From Voacanga thouarsii (Eukaryota; Streptophyta; Magnoliopsida; Gentianales; Apocynaceae): a DNA stretch of 64,000 nucleotides. The position numbers were made by a program, and so were the translations under genes. The stretch spans positions 4,270,001-4,334,000 of the forward strand of contig JANUWF010001109.1 of assembly GCA_026120185.1 (NCBI GenBank), given 5' to 3'. The notes beneath the pieces were generated by a model, which saw only the letters and a list, made by a program, of their open reading frames with translations, did no database searches and had not been told where the DNA came from. Below are positions 35,809 through 46,348 of this stretch, piece by piece (within the stretch, counting starts at the first letter, position 1; each line of letters opens with the position of its first letter).

Positions 35809-36501
35809 TTCCTTCCATCTCTTTTTATTTGTCCCATTTTAGTTAAGACCTTTGTCCTCATTTGTTTGTCCTATTAACAAACAAAGAGTATATTAATTGC
35901 TTTTTTTTTTACAAATATTCTTATTTAATACAGTGAGTATAGTTAAACGAGAATTTCTCTTAAATGAACTGTTTTGTAAGTTGAGTAAATTGAGCTATGT
36001 TGACAGCACTTTGTAGTTGGAATATGAAAATTAATTAATTATACTTACAATATATAAAGTTTTGAGATTTGATTGCTCATTAATAGAGAGAGACTCTTTG
36101 AGGATAAAATAAGAAATAATGATTAATTAAATGAAAAAACCTTCTTTTTTCTAAAATTTTGTCCCAATTTATTTGTCTTATTAACTAACGAATAGTATAT
36201 TAATTACTATTTTTTTTATAAATATTCCTATTTAATACAGTGAATATAGTTAAATGAGAACTCTTTTTAAATGAACTATATCTTATAATTGTGCAAATTG
36301 AGTTATGTTGACCGTACTTGGAGTGGGAATATAAAAATAAATTAATTATACTTATAATATATAAAATTTTAGAATTTGGTTATTTATTAATAGAGAAAGA
36401 GATTCTTTGAAAATAAAAAATAAAAAATTAGTTAATTAGTTATTTTTTAAAAACTTATATAATCGATTAAATATGACCGATAAAAAAAAAGATAGAAGAA
36501 G
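35809..36501. mobile_element. MITE with internal tandem duplication
   Basis: It starts TTCCTTCCATCTCTTTTTAT and ends with the near inverse of that (minus strand CTTCTTCTATCTTTTTTTTT), flanked by TA on both sides (35807-35808 and 36502-36503). This fits a Stowaway/mariner-type MITE. Inside, about 330 bp are duplicated in tandem: TTTGTCC..TTATTAAC..ACAAATATTC..TTAATACAGTGARTATAGTTAAA occurs at about 35829-35960 and 36166-36257, and TTAATTAATTATACTTAYAATATATAA at 36031 and 36340. It ends 372 bp before the WAT1-related start codon. Confidence 0.65.
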
Positions 36502-36503
36502 TA

Positions 36504-36873
36504 ATTTTTAATTTTTTTTGAGGAAACTTTTATTTGTCATTGGGGGGCCAAGAAAAAGAAGGGTTTTTTTTTTTTGGGGGGTGGGGGGTTGGGGTTGCTG
36601 CTGGGTGGCATTTCTTGTTATTTGTCTTGAAATGGACGATTCATGTGGTAAGAAAAGCTCATCTTTTTCACCTTAACGACGTCCTCCTCGCAAATCACAC
36701 ACAAATCACACCCTAAGCTCTTTCCAAATCTTGAATTTGGTTTCCTTCTCCTGTAATCCAAGCATAACACATCTCCATCACACCAACCACCCATTCCTCC
36801 AAGGCTCCAACCCTCTTTCATCTTCTTATATGTTGGGTGAGATACCGGAAGTCAGTCTCATACGGTTCTGAAA
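36504..36873 (+). promoter_or_regulatory. presumed promoter and 5' UTR of WAT1-related gene
   Basis: The stretch has a T12 then G-rich run (36564-36600) and a pyrimidine-rich leader. No clear TATA box is seen after the MITE; TTATATAATCG lies inside the MITE end at about 36466. The start codon at 36874 sits in TCTGAAAATGGCTGC, a good plant context (A at -3, G at +4). Confidence 0.4.
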
Positions 36874-39800
36874 ATGGCTGCAGTGATCCAAGGTGCTGGT
36901 GCTCATAATGTTCAGTATAATGCAAATGATGTGTGGAAAGCCCATTTGGCAATGGCCCTGGTGCAGGTCTTCAATGGAGGTTACCATGTCGTTACCAAAG
37001 TGGCTCTCAATGTGGGCGTCAATCAGATCGTCTTCTGTGTGTTCCGGGACCTCCTTGCCCTCTTTATTCTCGCTCCAATTGCTTACATTCGTGAAAAGTC
37101 AGTCGCTTTTCCTTAGTTTTGATGTCTTTTGGTAATTTTCGTGTATTAAATTCGTTCATAGATGGTTGGATTTATGCTATGTATGGAATTTCTCCCATTA
37201 ATCTGATCTTAGGAGATTTTCCGTTTCCTAAAGAGGCCAGGTACAATTGATTCCAAGTAGATTATAGTTATTTTTTTCGTTCCATGATAGTATAAAGTTT
37301 CATACTTTATCTTAGACCATTGCTTTACTGATAACTTAAATCTACATAGCTTGCGTTTTGTGTGCTGAAAGTATGCATTCTTTGATAGCATAACACTTAA
37401 GTTAGATTGGTTATAGAAGTGGATTTTACAATTTTCTTTATTTTTAAGTAATTTATCCGGACACTGGTTCTTTTCCGTATAAAGCTTGGCAGTGCAGCCT
37501 TGTAATTTCCTCTTATTTTTATTTTTATTATTTGATTGTAGAAGGGTGAGACCTCCTCTGAATAGACGTCTACTAATGTCATTCTTCTTTCTTGGATTAA
37601 CCGGGTTAGTTTTTCCAACAAACTAATCTATTCCTTTGAACCACTTTCTGTTATATTTTTCTCTAGTGCAAAAGCTGTCTTTAACTGACTGATTTGATTT
37701 CTCTAATTTCTTGTGCAGGATTTTTGGCAACCAACTTTTGTTTCTTATTGGCCTTGGATACACAAATCCATCATATGCTGCTGCTATTCAGCCTTCGATT
37801 CCAGTCTTTACATTTATTTTGGCTGTCATGATGCGGTGAGGCTACTTATTCATTCGTTCACTAAGTATTTTGTGTCTGTGCATGCACTGACTACGGGTTA
37901 TATTTTCCATTTTGGTTTCATGTCTATTTTGGGACACATTCTCGTTATGCATTTGGTGGTTATTCGTTCAATATCTCATGTAAGGTTGTTTGTTCAGTAC
38001 AGAAACAGTGAATTTGCTTAGAACTGAAGGCCAAGCTAAAGTGGGAGGTACTCTCTTGTGTGTTTCTGGTGCAATTTTAATGGCTTTGTTCCGTGGCCCC
38101 ACTGTGTTTGGAAACGATGAACCGGAATTCACAGCCCATCATGAAATTATTGCCAGAGGTCAGCCAGAGCCGGCTGGATGGTTAATGTCCAGCTTTATGG
38201 ACCTTGGACTTGATAATTGGCATCTGGGTGTCCTATGCTTAATAGGAAACTGTATGTGCATGGCTGCTTACCTGGCCATTCAGGTATTGATATTATTATT
38301 TTTCTTAAATTCTCTTATTGAGGTACATCCCATTATAGTTATACAATTTTCACTTTGCTAGGAAAATGGTGGGAACATACTTTTGTATGCCTAGCACCGT
38401 GTATGTGCGTGTGATAGACTTTTTCATTAGCAAAATTACTTATTGTGCTGATTTTAATTTTTTTTATGTTGGCAATTTCCCCTCTTTTTTATTATGTTTT
38501 AAACATGTATGGATTTACTAGTTCTTGTTTTTTGTTTTTGGTGTTCATGTTGATAATGTTTTTCATGTCCATTCTTGCACGTTTATTGATTGTTTGTTCT
38601 TGTTCAATTATATTGTTCATTTGACTTTTTAATTAGTAAAATTATTTCTCGGGTTTGTTTTAATTTTTTATAGTGACAATTCTCTCTCTCTCCATTTTTA
38701 GTGTGTATTATAATCTTAATTCTTGTAACAACTCAATGTAATTATTAAATTGCCCTAGCTTATTGCTTTATACTTAATTTTCAATGATCCATTACAAGGG
38801 TATACTAGACCATTCAAAAAAGGAAAAAACAAATAAATGTAAATCACCATGACCCCCATCCACACTTTTGTAATAGTATTTATAATGGCGTTGGATTTGA
38901 TTTAGACTAGATTTGGTTATGATGCATCTGTAGTGGGAAATTTTGGTACTTGGTTGGAAATTCCATTTAACTTGAACACTTGAGCTTTTGAAATTACACC
39001 CTCCATAACGGAATCTTAATCATTATGGAAAACCTTATTTTTAATTTAAAGATTTCTGAAATTGTTGACCATAGGCATCCTCTTCTACTTGGGAAAATAT
39101 TTTAACCTGCAGGTTTCATGGTAAACAGTCTCATAACATTTTCTCTGTTGCATAAATTATCTTCTGCTCTCATTTAATTACTCTGTATGTACATTGGACT
39201 CTTTTCAAAGTTTACTATGATTATTTTTCCAACCTTTTTCTTTGTTTTGTAAAACATACAAATCCTATCTGTTTGAAACTGTTTTACCTCACCAAAATAA
39301 TGTCACAGTGCGTATTTGATCTCATGGTTTCCTGCATCTCCATCTATTGCATTAAGATTAAACTAAAAGTAGAAAGATTAAAAGATGTTCTTTATATTGC
39401 TTATGAATTTACAGGAAGGGCTCATAGAATTTGTGATTATCATGCACGTGCATGTCTTGAGGAAGATAAACAGATGTTAGGTTATAACATGTGGAATTAC
39501 TTCTTCAAATAGGCTGAATACTTAAAATAAAGAGGCATTACTTATTGTATGAGCAATTAATGGAGTTAAATTACCCCTGAGTTGGGGCAGCATGCTTTGG
39601 TGCTTGGAGCTTGATGGCTGTCTTTAAGGTATTGGTTGAAAGATATGGAAAGGCAAGGAAAGTGAAAGATGGAGATATTCTAGGCCTCTTGGTTGTACTT
39701 TTCTGCATTTAAAGTCCTGAAAATGTTGCAGGATTTTTGCCAGAAATTGCCACCCATTTTTTCCCAAAATATTCTATCCAGGCAACTAAAGGAGTGAAAG

Positions 39801-42498
39801 TCCGCCCCCCCCTCTTTCCTCCCCAACACCATGGTTTTCTTGTGAAAGCTCTCAATTCAAAAAGAGGCTAAGTGATAGAACTGCAGAATCCAAGTTCCTT
39901 TCCCTTTCTGAATTCACCAGTGGTTTTAGTATTCAACTGTAATTGTTTTTATCTCTAGGCATTTTTGCGGTTGTGCTGATAAATATATTATCATTTTCTT
40001 TATCAAACAATAGTATATGTATGTTCTTGTTTAGATATCATCTATATGTTTTCAAAGCTTAATTGCCTTTCTTTTCATGCTTACAGGCTCCTGTTTTGGC
40101 CAAGTATCCTGCAAGCATATCAGTAACGGCATTTTCATACTTTTTTGGCACTCTATTTATGGTGATAACAGCATTTTTTATGACTATTGAGTCAGCTGCT
40201 TGGACTTTGACGCGATCTGAAATTTTTGCTGTATCTTATGCCGTAAGTTTCTGTTCCAATACGCATTAAAAAGGGGATAATGGTTTCTGATTGATTCCCT
40301 GTTAATAAAAAACCAACAAAAAGTTTCTGTACAATAAACTTCGCATTCATTAATTGTCATGAAAATATTATAGAGAAATGTTACTGCTTTATGTGTATCT
40401 TCAAAATATAGGATTAGAATTATTTTTACTCAAACATGTTTGTCTTTTGAAATATATTAGTTCTAATGGCATTGAGATTGTTTCTTACTGCATAGGATTC
40501 AACCAAGTTTTCGACCAGTACAGACTTTATATTGACTTTTGGAATTAGTAATGCCTAAAAATGGTCTTGATATGATTGCCCTTTTTGAATCACTTTTTTT
40601 CAATCCATTGTTGTGGTAAACAGCATCATTGTTCTAAATATGGCAGGAGTTGGTTGGTGCAGCTATCCTATATCATAATTCTAATTTGAACGTCCATGTA
40701 TAAGACTTGTGCTTTTGCAAAGCGTACTTTAAGTTTTTGTTATAGAAGTCAGATGATATTTGGAATGATTTCTACAGGATCATTTGTTCTCTTGTTGTAT
40801 GCTTGTGCTCCTATTTCTATTTATGTTGATTGATAATCTACCTTTTGCTTTGCCAAAGGGTCCCATACATAGAGATTTCTTTTGATAGTAATTTCTATCT
40901 GATGGGGACAGGATTCTTTTGAGGCTGGATGCTGAGAGAAAATTTTGCTTCAAAAAACATGTACAGTCCAAATTCCTAGAGTATTCTAAAAAGCATATTT
41001 GTTGAGTTTGCAATGTTGGGTTAGCTGTTTGCACCAAAAAGTACATGCAAAAGCATCATTATAATTTTGATGTCCAAAGCATTGAAAATTCTCAAGTGCC
41101 TTGCTGTTTATTTTCCACCTTTACCCTCATGATAGCTGAACTGACTTCGCATTGCATAGTCCCTTTTCCTCCGGACCCTTATTCCAGTAATCAGGGGTCT
41201 ATGATATGGTGCAAAACATAAACACTAGATAAATTAAAGATGCCTGATTAACTAGGGGATGGGAGGAAAGCATGTAGCAATTTGCTTTTTATTAGGAGTT
41301 CACTAAGAAATTGTTTATAAGTCCATGTCTGTGCTTATCAGATTAGTTATGTGTACTATGAGACAAATTTTTTTTTTTTTTTTCTCCTTTCCAAAATTTT
41401 ATTTACCTTCCTACTTAAATAAGATTTTCATTGTTAAACTACAAGAATTTTACTCTCTTTTTGCTTCTTGGTTTTTAATGTCAAATGATGCTCATTGCAT
41501 TTGCATACTGTTCTGTTGAATGGTTCCATTACGGATTGACCTTGATCCTGTTACCTCAGTACTTTAATTGGGTGTTTTATCACTTTTCTTTTTTCATTTG
41601 CTTATTTCTTGCAAGGCCTAATCAGTTAGAAACTACGTTAAAAACTGTTGTCCTTTGTTTTCGAGTGGTCACCTTTGGAGTAATTTTTGGGCTTCTCATG
41701 TGTTGTGGCTATTTGTTATTTGATTTGTGCCATTTATTAGCGAAGTCCAGATAGCTACTTGAGGAGCTGTGAACAGCCTTCTGTGGTTGTGTTTTGCATA
41801 TATAATGTTGATATGCATTTTCATATAGTATTGATAATTTTCACCTGGATGAGCTGGTCATATTTAACATCCCTGGAGCAAGAAGAGAATGGTTGAGCCA
41901 TCCTGTTTTACTGTTCTTCAGGGAATCATTGCATCTGCCATTAACTATGGAATGCAAACGTGGTCCAACAAGATTATTGGTCCTTCTCTAGTTGCACTTT
42001 ATAATCCACTTCAGCCAGCTGTATCCGCATTCTTATCAAGAATCTTCCTTGGGAGCCCAATTTACCTGGGAAGGTTATACTCTAAAATCTCTACTTTGTT
42101 CTGAATTTTGTTTAAATCTTTTAACCAATAATTAATCTGCACATCTACGTCAATGAGCATCACATCATCTTGGTGCACCAATTGGATCAACACCATTTTT
42201 CACTAAAATACAATGAACTGAAATTATTCTTGTTTGAGAACATACACAACAATTTGTATTAACACATTCTCATGAATATGGAAGCAGCATTCTTGGAGGA
42301 CTTCTTATTATAGGAGGCCTTTATGTGGTTACATGGGCATCACATAGAGAAAGACATGGTGCCGTGGGGATTATTCCTCATTCTTCTCGGCCCTCAGAGC
42401 CGCTTATTAACAGAGACTCAACTCTCGGCAGGATTCCCTACCATATAGGACAGATTTTCTCGGGCCCTTCCTCCTCATCGCCAAAGATCGTAGATTAA
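36874..42498 (+). CDS. WAT1-related transporter (EamA/DMT family), 7 exons, 402 aa
   Basis: Plant drug/metabolite-type membrane carrier of the WAT1/UMAMIT (nodulin MtN21) family; members move amino acids or auxin-related compounds across plasma or vacuolar membranes, and this protein's substrate is unknown. Exons: 36874-37097, 37542-37604, 37719-37835, 37998-38283, 40087-40242, 41922-42073 and 42288-42498. All introns have GT-AG borders, and the joined frame is 1209 bp ending TAA with no internal stop. It opens [16 protein letters not shown], then [19 protein letters not shown] and [19 protein letters not shown]. EamA repeat one spans about residues 20-150, repeat two about 225-355, giving about ten membrane helices. 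[20 protein letters not shown] is the family's signature late helix. The C-terminal tail ([14 protein letters not shown]) is cytosolic. It most resembles the At3g45870/At4g19185 subgroup. Introns 4 and 5 are long (1803 and 1679 bp). It appears intact. Confidence 0.93.
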
Positions 42499-42852
42499 AA
42501 CAACAGTTGTTAGTTAGGATAAATGGTAGTCTTTTCATCTCTTATTTGTGTTGAATCACATGCATTATATCCACTCATCAGAGGCTCATTATGTGAAGTT
42601 CTTGCGGATCATTTTAGTGGAGAAAACTTTGGCAATTTTATGCCCTATCGGTTTTGCAATTTCAAAATTTTGTTTTCATCTGGTTTACATTATTGTCCCT
42701 GCATTGGAGTGTGGTAAGCGTGTTTTGGAAGTCTTTCATGTAGACTTCAATTTTGCAACCATGCATGGAAACAATGACATCCAATTAACTAGAGAGAAAA
42801 TGACCAAAGTGACGGTTTATTTACCTCTGTAAACTTTTGATTAAGTCATTGT

Positions 42853-42979
42853 AGAGGCTCTTCCAATCAGAAAGAATCTCTCCAAAAATTAGCATAGGCC
42901 ACAATTTGCAACGAGCACACGGTATTCTTTAGTAAAAGGCGAAAGAATAGTTCGCTCTGTGCTCACTGCATGGCTGCGT
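42853..42979 (-). ncRNA. U5 snRNA gene, copy 1 (apparently intact)
   Basis: U5 is the small nuclear RNA that aligns the exons in the spliceosome. Read on the minus strand, the invariant loop I is present as CGCCTTTTACTAAAG (about 42927-42941), closed by a GAGCACA/TGTGCTC stem. The Sm-binding site is AATTTTTGGAG (about 42880-42890), and the 3' hairpin is GAGATTCTTTCTGATTGG-AAGAGCCTC. The 5' end (ACGCAGCC) is inferred from the TATA distance. Loop I then starts near nucleotide 39, as in known U5. It has perfect promoter elements upstream (43014-43055). Boundaries are good to a few bases. Confidence 0.85.
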
Positions 42980-43013
42980 GTTTCTATTCATTTACCTTAG
43001 CAGCTATATATTG

Positions 43014-43021
43014 AAGCTCAA
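43014..43021 (-). promoter_or_regulatory. TATA box of U5 copy 1
   Basis: Minus strand ATATATAG, about 35 bp before the inferred RNA start. It is separated by 33-34 bp from the USE, the spacing that specifies RNA polymerase II in plant snRNA genes (polymerase III genes have about 10 bp less). Confidence 0.8.
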
Positions 43022-43044
43022 ATGAACCGCGCATTATACACGGT

Positions 43045-43055
43045 CGATGTGGGAT
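43045..43055 (-). promoter_or_regulatory. snRNA upstream sequence element of U5 copy 1
   Basis: Minus strand ATCCCACATCG, a perfect match to the plant snRNA element RTCCCACATCG. Confidence 0.9.
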
Positions 43056-43449
43056 AGTTTTCCTTCTTTGACTTCGCTGCCTGCTCAATATTTGCACAAA
43101 CTTATCCATTCTCTGATTTTAGACTAGTAGGAGACAGCATTTTGTAAGCGCAGGTTAAGTTGCAAGCAAGAAGTAGGAGGAAGAAGGAGAGGATTTGATG
43201 TTGCAGTGAAATGCATATCCCTTAGTTTTTGTCAAAGGACAATGAGAAAATTATTTGGCTTCTTGTACAAAAAAGTGAAGACATTATCAAGACAACTTTT
43301 ATTCTTGATGTGGGCAGCTTGATTACATTACATACTCTGGGAGTGTACTCGATTTTCCATCTCTGGTGTGTATGCGCTATTCCTTTGGCCTACTCTATGA
43401 TTGAACTACTTCTCCAATCTACTAAGTTTATGTGGCCTTGGATTTCAAG
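43056..43449. other. spacer between U5 copy 1 and RNase H-like fragment
   Basis: The plus-strand frame 43229-43510 has no recognisable domain. The sequence next to the RNase H-like fragment (43300-43450) may be its decayed C-terminal side. Confidence 0.35.
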
Positions 43450-43645
43450 AATTACCTCCAAAGCATGCCCCCTCAATCTCAGCATTCTGAAGGTTGTGTT
43501 CCTCAGCTAATTTCATTGCATTCAATGCTGTTATAGCTTCAGCCGCAAAACGGTTTGCAGCTACTCCTTTAACTGCCCGTGCCTCTAAAAACTTCCCTTG
43601 TGGTCTCTTAGAACCATGCCTGCAACTGTGTCCCCTTGACTGAAT
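43450..43645 (-). pseudogene. RNase H-like (RVT_3-type) domain fragment
   Basis: On the minus strand: GDTVAGMVLRDHKG, then, one base shifted, GKFLEARAVKGVAANRFAAE, AITALNAMKLAEEHNLQNAE and IEGACFGGNS with a stop. The pattern (G-x-VLRDHKGKFL..A..AEA.AL..A..LA.E..L....IE) is that of the plant RVT_3 ribonuclease H-like domain, found at the C-terminus of LINEs and in domesticated single-domain genes. Where the domain normally has IEGDS with a catalytic Asp, this copy has IEGAC. A frameshift and the missing acidic residue make it a pseudogene fragment. Confidence 0.55.
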
Positions 43646-44241
43646 GAAGCTTCAAATTTTAGATTAGATAGCAGGTTAAGTCAAATACTATTAATTTTGA
43701 TAGGCCGGAGAGAGTAATGACTTTAGAATGACTGAATTCTTCAACAGGAACATGGATATTTTGGCTGCATTATTTCAGTAGGTATGTTAAGAAAAAGGAA
43801 AGGGCAAGCCACTACCACTGCGTACCCAAAATACATTTTTTATTTACTGTCCTTGGAATCTAAACTATTCTCTGTTGAAAAAAAATGTGGCTACCAAAAC
43901 TTGGATAGGAATATACTTAGACTGGCACTCATTTGTTTAAAGCAAGTTAAGTGAGATGATTCTAATTATTTTAAATATATAAAGAAAAGAAGCACAAAAC
44001 TACTTGTTATTAATTTTAATTTTTTTAGTGTAATAATCATAAATTCAAAGTTTTAAATGAAAAGAGTCAATTAAATTAAAAGTTACTATATAATTTTTAA
44101 AAAATAATTAGTTACATTCAAACAATTTACATTTCACTTCTAACATAAACAATTAAAACTATAATACATAATAAAAGTTAAAATGCACTTGAAAAATAAT
44201 AAAAATCATAATACATGGTAAAATTGCATTAAAAAATTTAT
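43646..44241. other. AT-rich spacer between RNase H-like fragment and U5 copy 2
   Basis: No gene is seen. Runs of TTAATTTTAATT and AAAATAATT dominate 43960-44220. Confidence 0.5.
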
Positions 44242-44365
44242 AGAGGCTCTTAAGAAGAAGAACCTCTCCAAAAATAGGCATATGTCACTCTTTGTGGCGA
44301 ACACACGATATTCTTTAGTAAAAGGCGAAAGAATAGTTCGCTCTGTGCTCACTGCGTGACTGCGT
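44242..44365 (-). ncRNA. U5 snRNA gene, copy 2 (RNA intact-looking, promoter worn)
   Basis: The minus strand shows loop I CGCCTTTTACTAAAG (about 44314-44328), flanking AGCGAAC and GAATATCGTG, the Sm site TATTTTTGGAG and a 3' hairpin ending AGAGCCTCTA. One partner of the outer stem has changed (GAACACA opposite TGTGCTC), costing one pair. The USE at 44433-44443 has two mismatches, and the TATA position reads ACAATAATGC. It is either weakly transcribed or a recent pseudogene. Confidence 0.7.
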
Positions 44366-44432
44366 GCTTTCTGCTGCATTAATTTGGGAAGCATTATTGT
44401 AAGGCCCAGATGAAGGACTAAGCACTCATAGT

Positions 44433-44443
44433 CAATGTGGGAG
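44433..44443 (-). promoter_or_regulatory. degenerate USE of U5 copy 2
   Basis: Minus strand CTCCCACATTG against RTCCCACATCG. Its distance to the RNA start matches copy 1. Confidence 0.65.
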
Positions 44444-46141
44444 TGTAATTAATATACGCTTTCTTCTACCACTGCCTAACCAATTTCCCTCCTCCCTAAG
44501 GACCTAACCAATTCTCTCCTCTTCAATTAACCACGGCAGGACTTTTCTGTCTCGAAATAAGAGGTATCAACTTGGCACAATGTTGGAAACTCAAATTTCA
44601 TTGAGTTAAAGAATTAGCTATTTTCATAGAAGGTGTTCATGGTAGCCAAATTTTTTCTAATCCAAACAGACACGAGAAGATTTATAAATTAGCATTTTAT
44701 CAAAGACCATTTATTAATCACTCAAATTCTCAATATTTGTATCTCATAAAAATTAATATATCTCGAGAAATTTTATGTTTACTCTTAACTTTTTACAATG
44801 TAATTATATAATTTATCACAAACTAGTGAGTGCTCATAAAATTGATTTTGTATTGCTACTAATATCAATATTCCTAATGGCATTCTTACTCATCATTCTC
44901 TAAATTCTAGTGTTTCTATATCGTACTGAATTCCTCCTGTGGTAATTTTTGAACTTTAAGTATGTTTATGACTTGTGTATTACTTGTTCAATGACCCACC
45001 TTACTTTCTCTCTCCACCAGTCCTTTCTCTTCCATCTCTCTTCTTTCATCTTCACCTCTAGCATGCTACATCCTTTCCAGCCTGGTATCTACGGAGATCT
45101 GATCAAATTATTTCTCTTTCCCTACCTACAGCAGCTAGATTATACTCCTCCATTCCTCTTCCCCCCCCCCCCCACCCCCACAAATCACAATGTATTCTTT
45201 CTTAATATTATTCAACAAAATCAACGAGTTACCGTCAAGATTTTTTGTCAATCTTCTAAAATTGACTTTTTAATTTTCCTTTTCTTTAAAGGGTCTTGTG
45301 TACTCGGATTCCATTTAGACATTTTCTCAATCTTTCACCTCATTTTCATATGATTTATAAGATTGATAATATGCCCAATGATCTTCTAAATCATATTGGT
45401 CTATAAGGAATGAAGAAGAGATTGGATGGACTTGGAAGCATTGTACAAAAGATTATTGTGTATTTCTTTAGTTTTCTTATTTTATTTTATATTTACTTAG
45501 TTTGTTTGAGGTGTGATATATTTTCTATTATTTTATATAATTTTTATTATCTATATTTTGAGAACTTGTAGATTCCCTTTTCTCTTATATTAGAAGAGAA
45601 ATTTTGGGATTGTTATAGTTGTAATGGCCTTGGTCATGTTGTTATTAATGTATAGTCCCTATTCAGTGGAAATAATCTGCTTGTTCTAGCAGAGACGAGG
45701 CAGAAGTCCCAAATTGGAATTCGGATGGGATACCATTCTTACATTGCAACCCTTAAGCAAAAGATGCATGGATCCTTGGCCATGTGGGCTATTAACTTGT
45801 TGATGTTGTGTTAATTAACCAACCATCATTGTTGCAAGTTGCAACAATGTCTGCGAGATTGAGCTGACATTTTCTAATTCCTGCCGGCTGATGAAAAAAT
45901 GAGCCTAATCTTCCATGTACATCCTTCATATTCCTTGAAAATAAGGAGCTAAGTTTTCATATCTTTCTTCTTTTTGTCGTTGAAATAGCAGTTTACTGAC
46001 CCCTCCCAAACCCAAGGAAAAGAAAAAGGGCTTAGATAGTAAATATAAGAGTTATTCCATCCATTTTAATCCTACATATTCAGGCAAATATATCCACTAC
46101 TGTCAAGGAACAACTCAATTAGCTTGTTAATTAAGGCATGG
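44444..46141. other. spacer between U5 copies 2 and 3
   Basis: No intact gene. At about 45610-45650 the plus strand reads CYSCNGLGHVVIN, a zinc knuckle lacking its last Cys, possibly a leftover of a copia gag. A C-homopolymer of 13 lies at 45162-45174. The 134-codon plus-strand frame at 44949-45353 is low-complexity, with no domain seen. Confidence 0.4.
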
Positions 46142-46269
46142 TAGAGGCTCTTCCATAGTAGGAAGAAGCCCTCCAGTAATTGGAGTATGCCACCCTAGAG
46201 GGTGAGCACATGGTATTCTTTAATAAAAGGTGAGTGAATGGTTCGCTCCACGCTCACCGCACGGCTGCT
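46142..46269 (-). pseudogene. U5 snRNA pseudogene, copy 3
   Basis: The overall layout equals copies 1 and 2. The outer stem (GGTGAGC/GCTCACC) is well paired and the 3' hairpin is clear (GAGGGCTTCTTCC ... GGAAGAGCCTC). However, loop I reads CACCTTTTATTAAAG, with two changes in an otherwise invariant loop. The Sm site is AATTACTGGAG, its U-run interrupted. The USE has one mismatch and no TATA box is left. It is most likely non-functional. Confidence 0.75.
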
Positions 46270-46337
46270 TGCTTAACATGGTGTCAGGCAGGGGAATTTG
46301 TTAGAGCTCAAAGAGGATTTATCAAATATCTCACAGT

Positions 46338-46348
46338 CAATGTGGGAT
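46338..46348 (-). promoter_or_regulatory. USE remnant of U5 copy 3
   Basis: Minus strand ATCCCACATTG, one mismatch to the plant snRNA element. Confidence 0.65.

Noticed and set aside
41325..41754. Frames inside the long introns of the WAT1-related gene (also 37713-38021 and 39273-39512)
   Set aside because: They read through splice sites into introns or are in another frame; the spliced model has GT-AG borders and a continuous frame.
42853..43060. First read as a tRNA-like SINE family, because three ~200-bp copies contain GGTTCGCTC-like box B
   Set aside because: The minus strand gives U5 loop I, Sm site, and USE/TATA at snRNA spacing; no poly(A) tails or target duplications.
44949..45353. 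134-codon frame
   Set aside because: Low-complexity, CT-rich sequence with a C homopolymer; no recognisable domain and no splice or promoter context.
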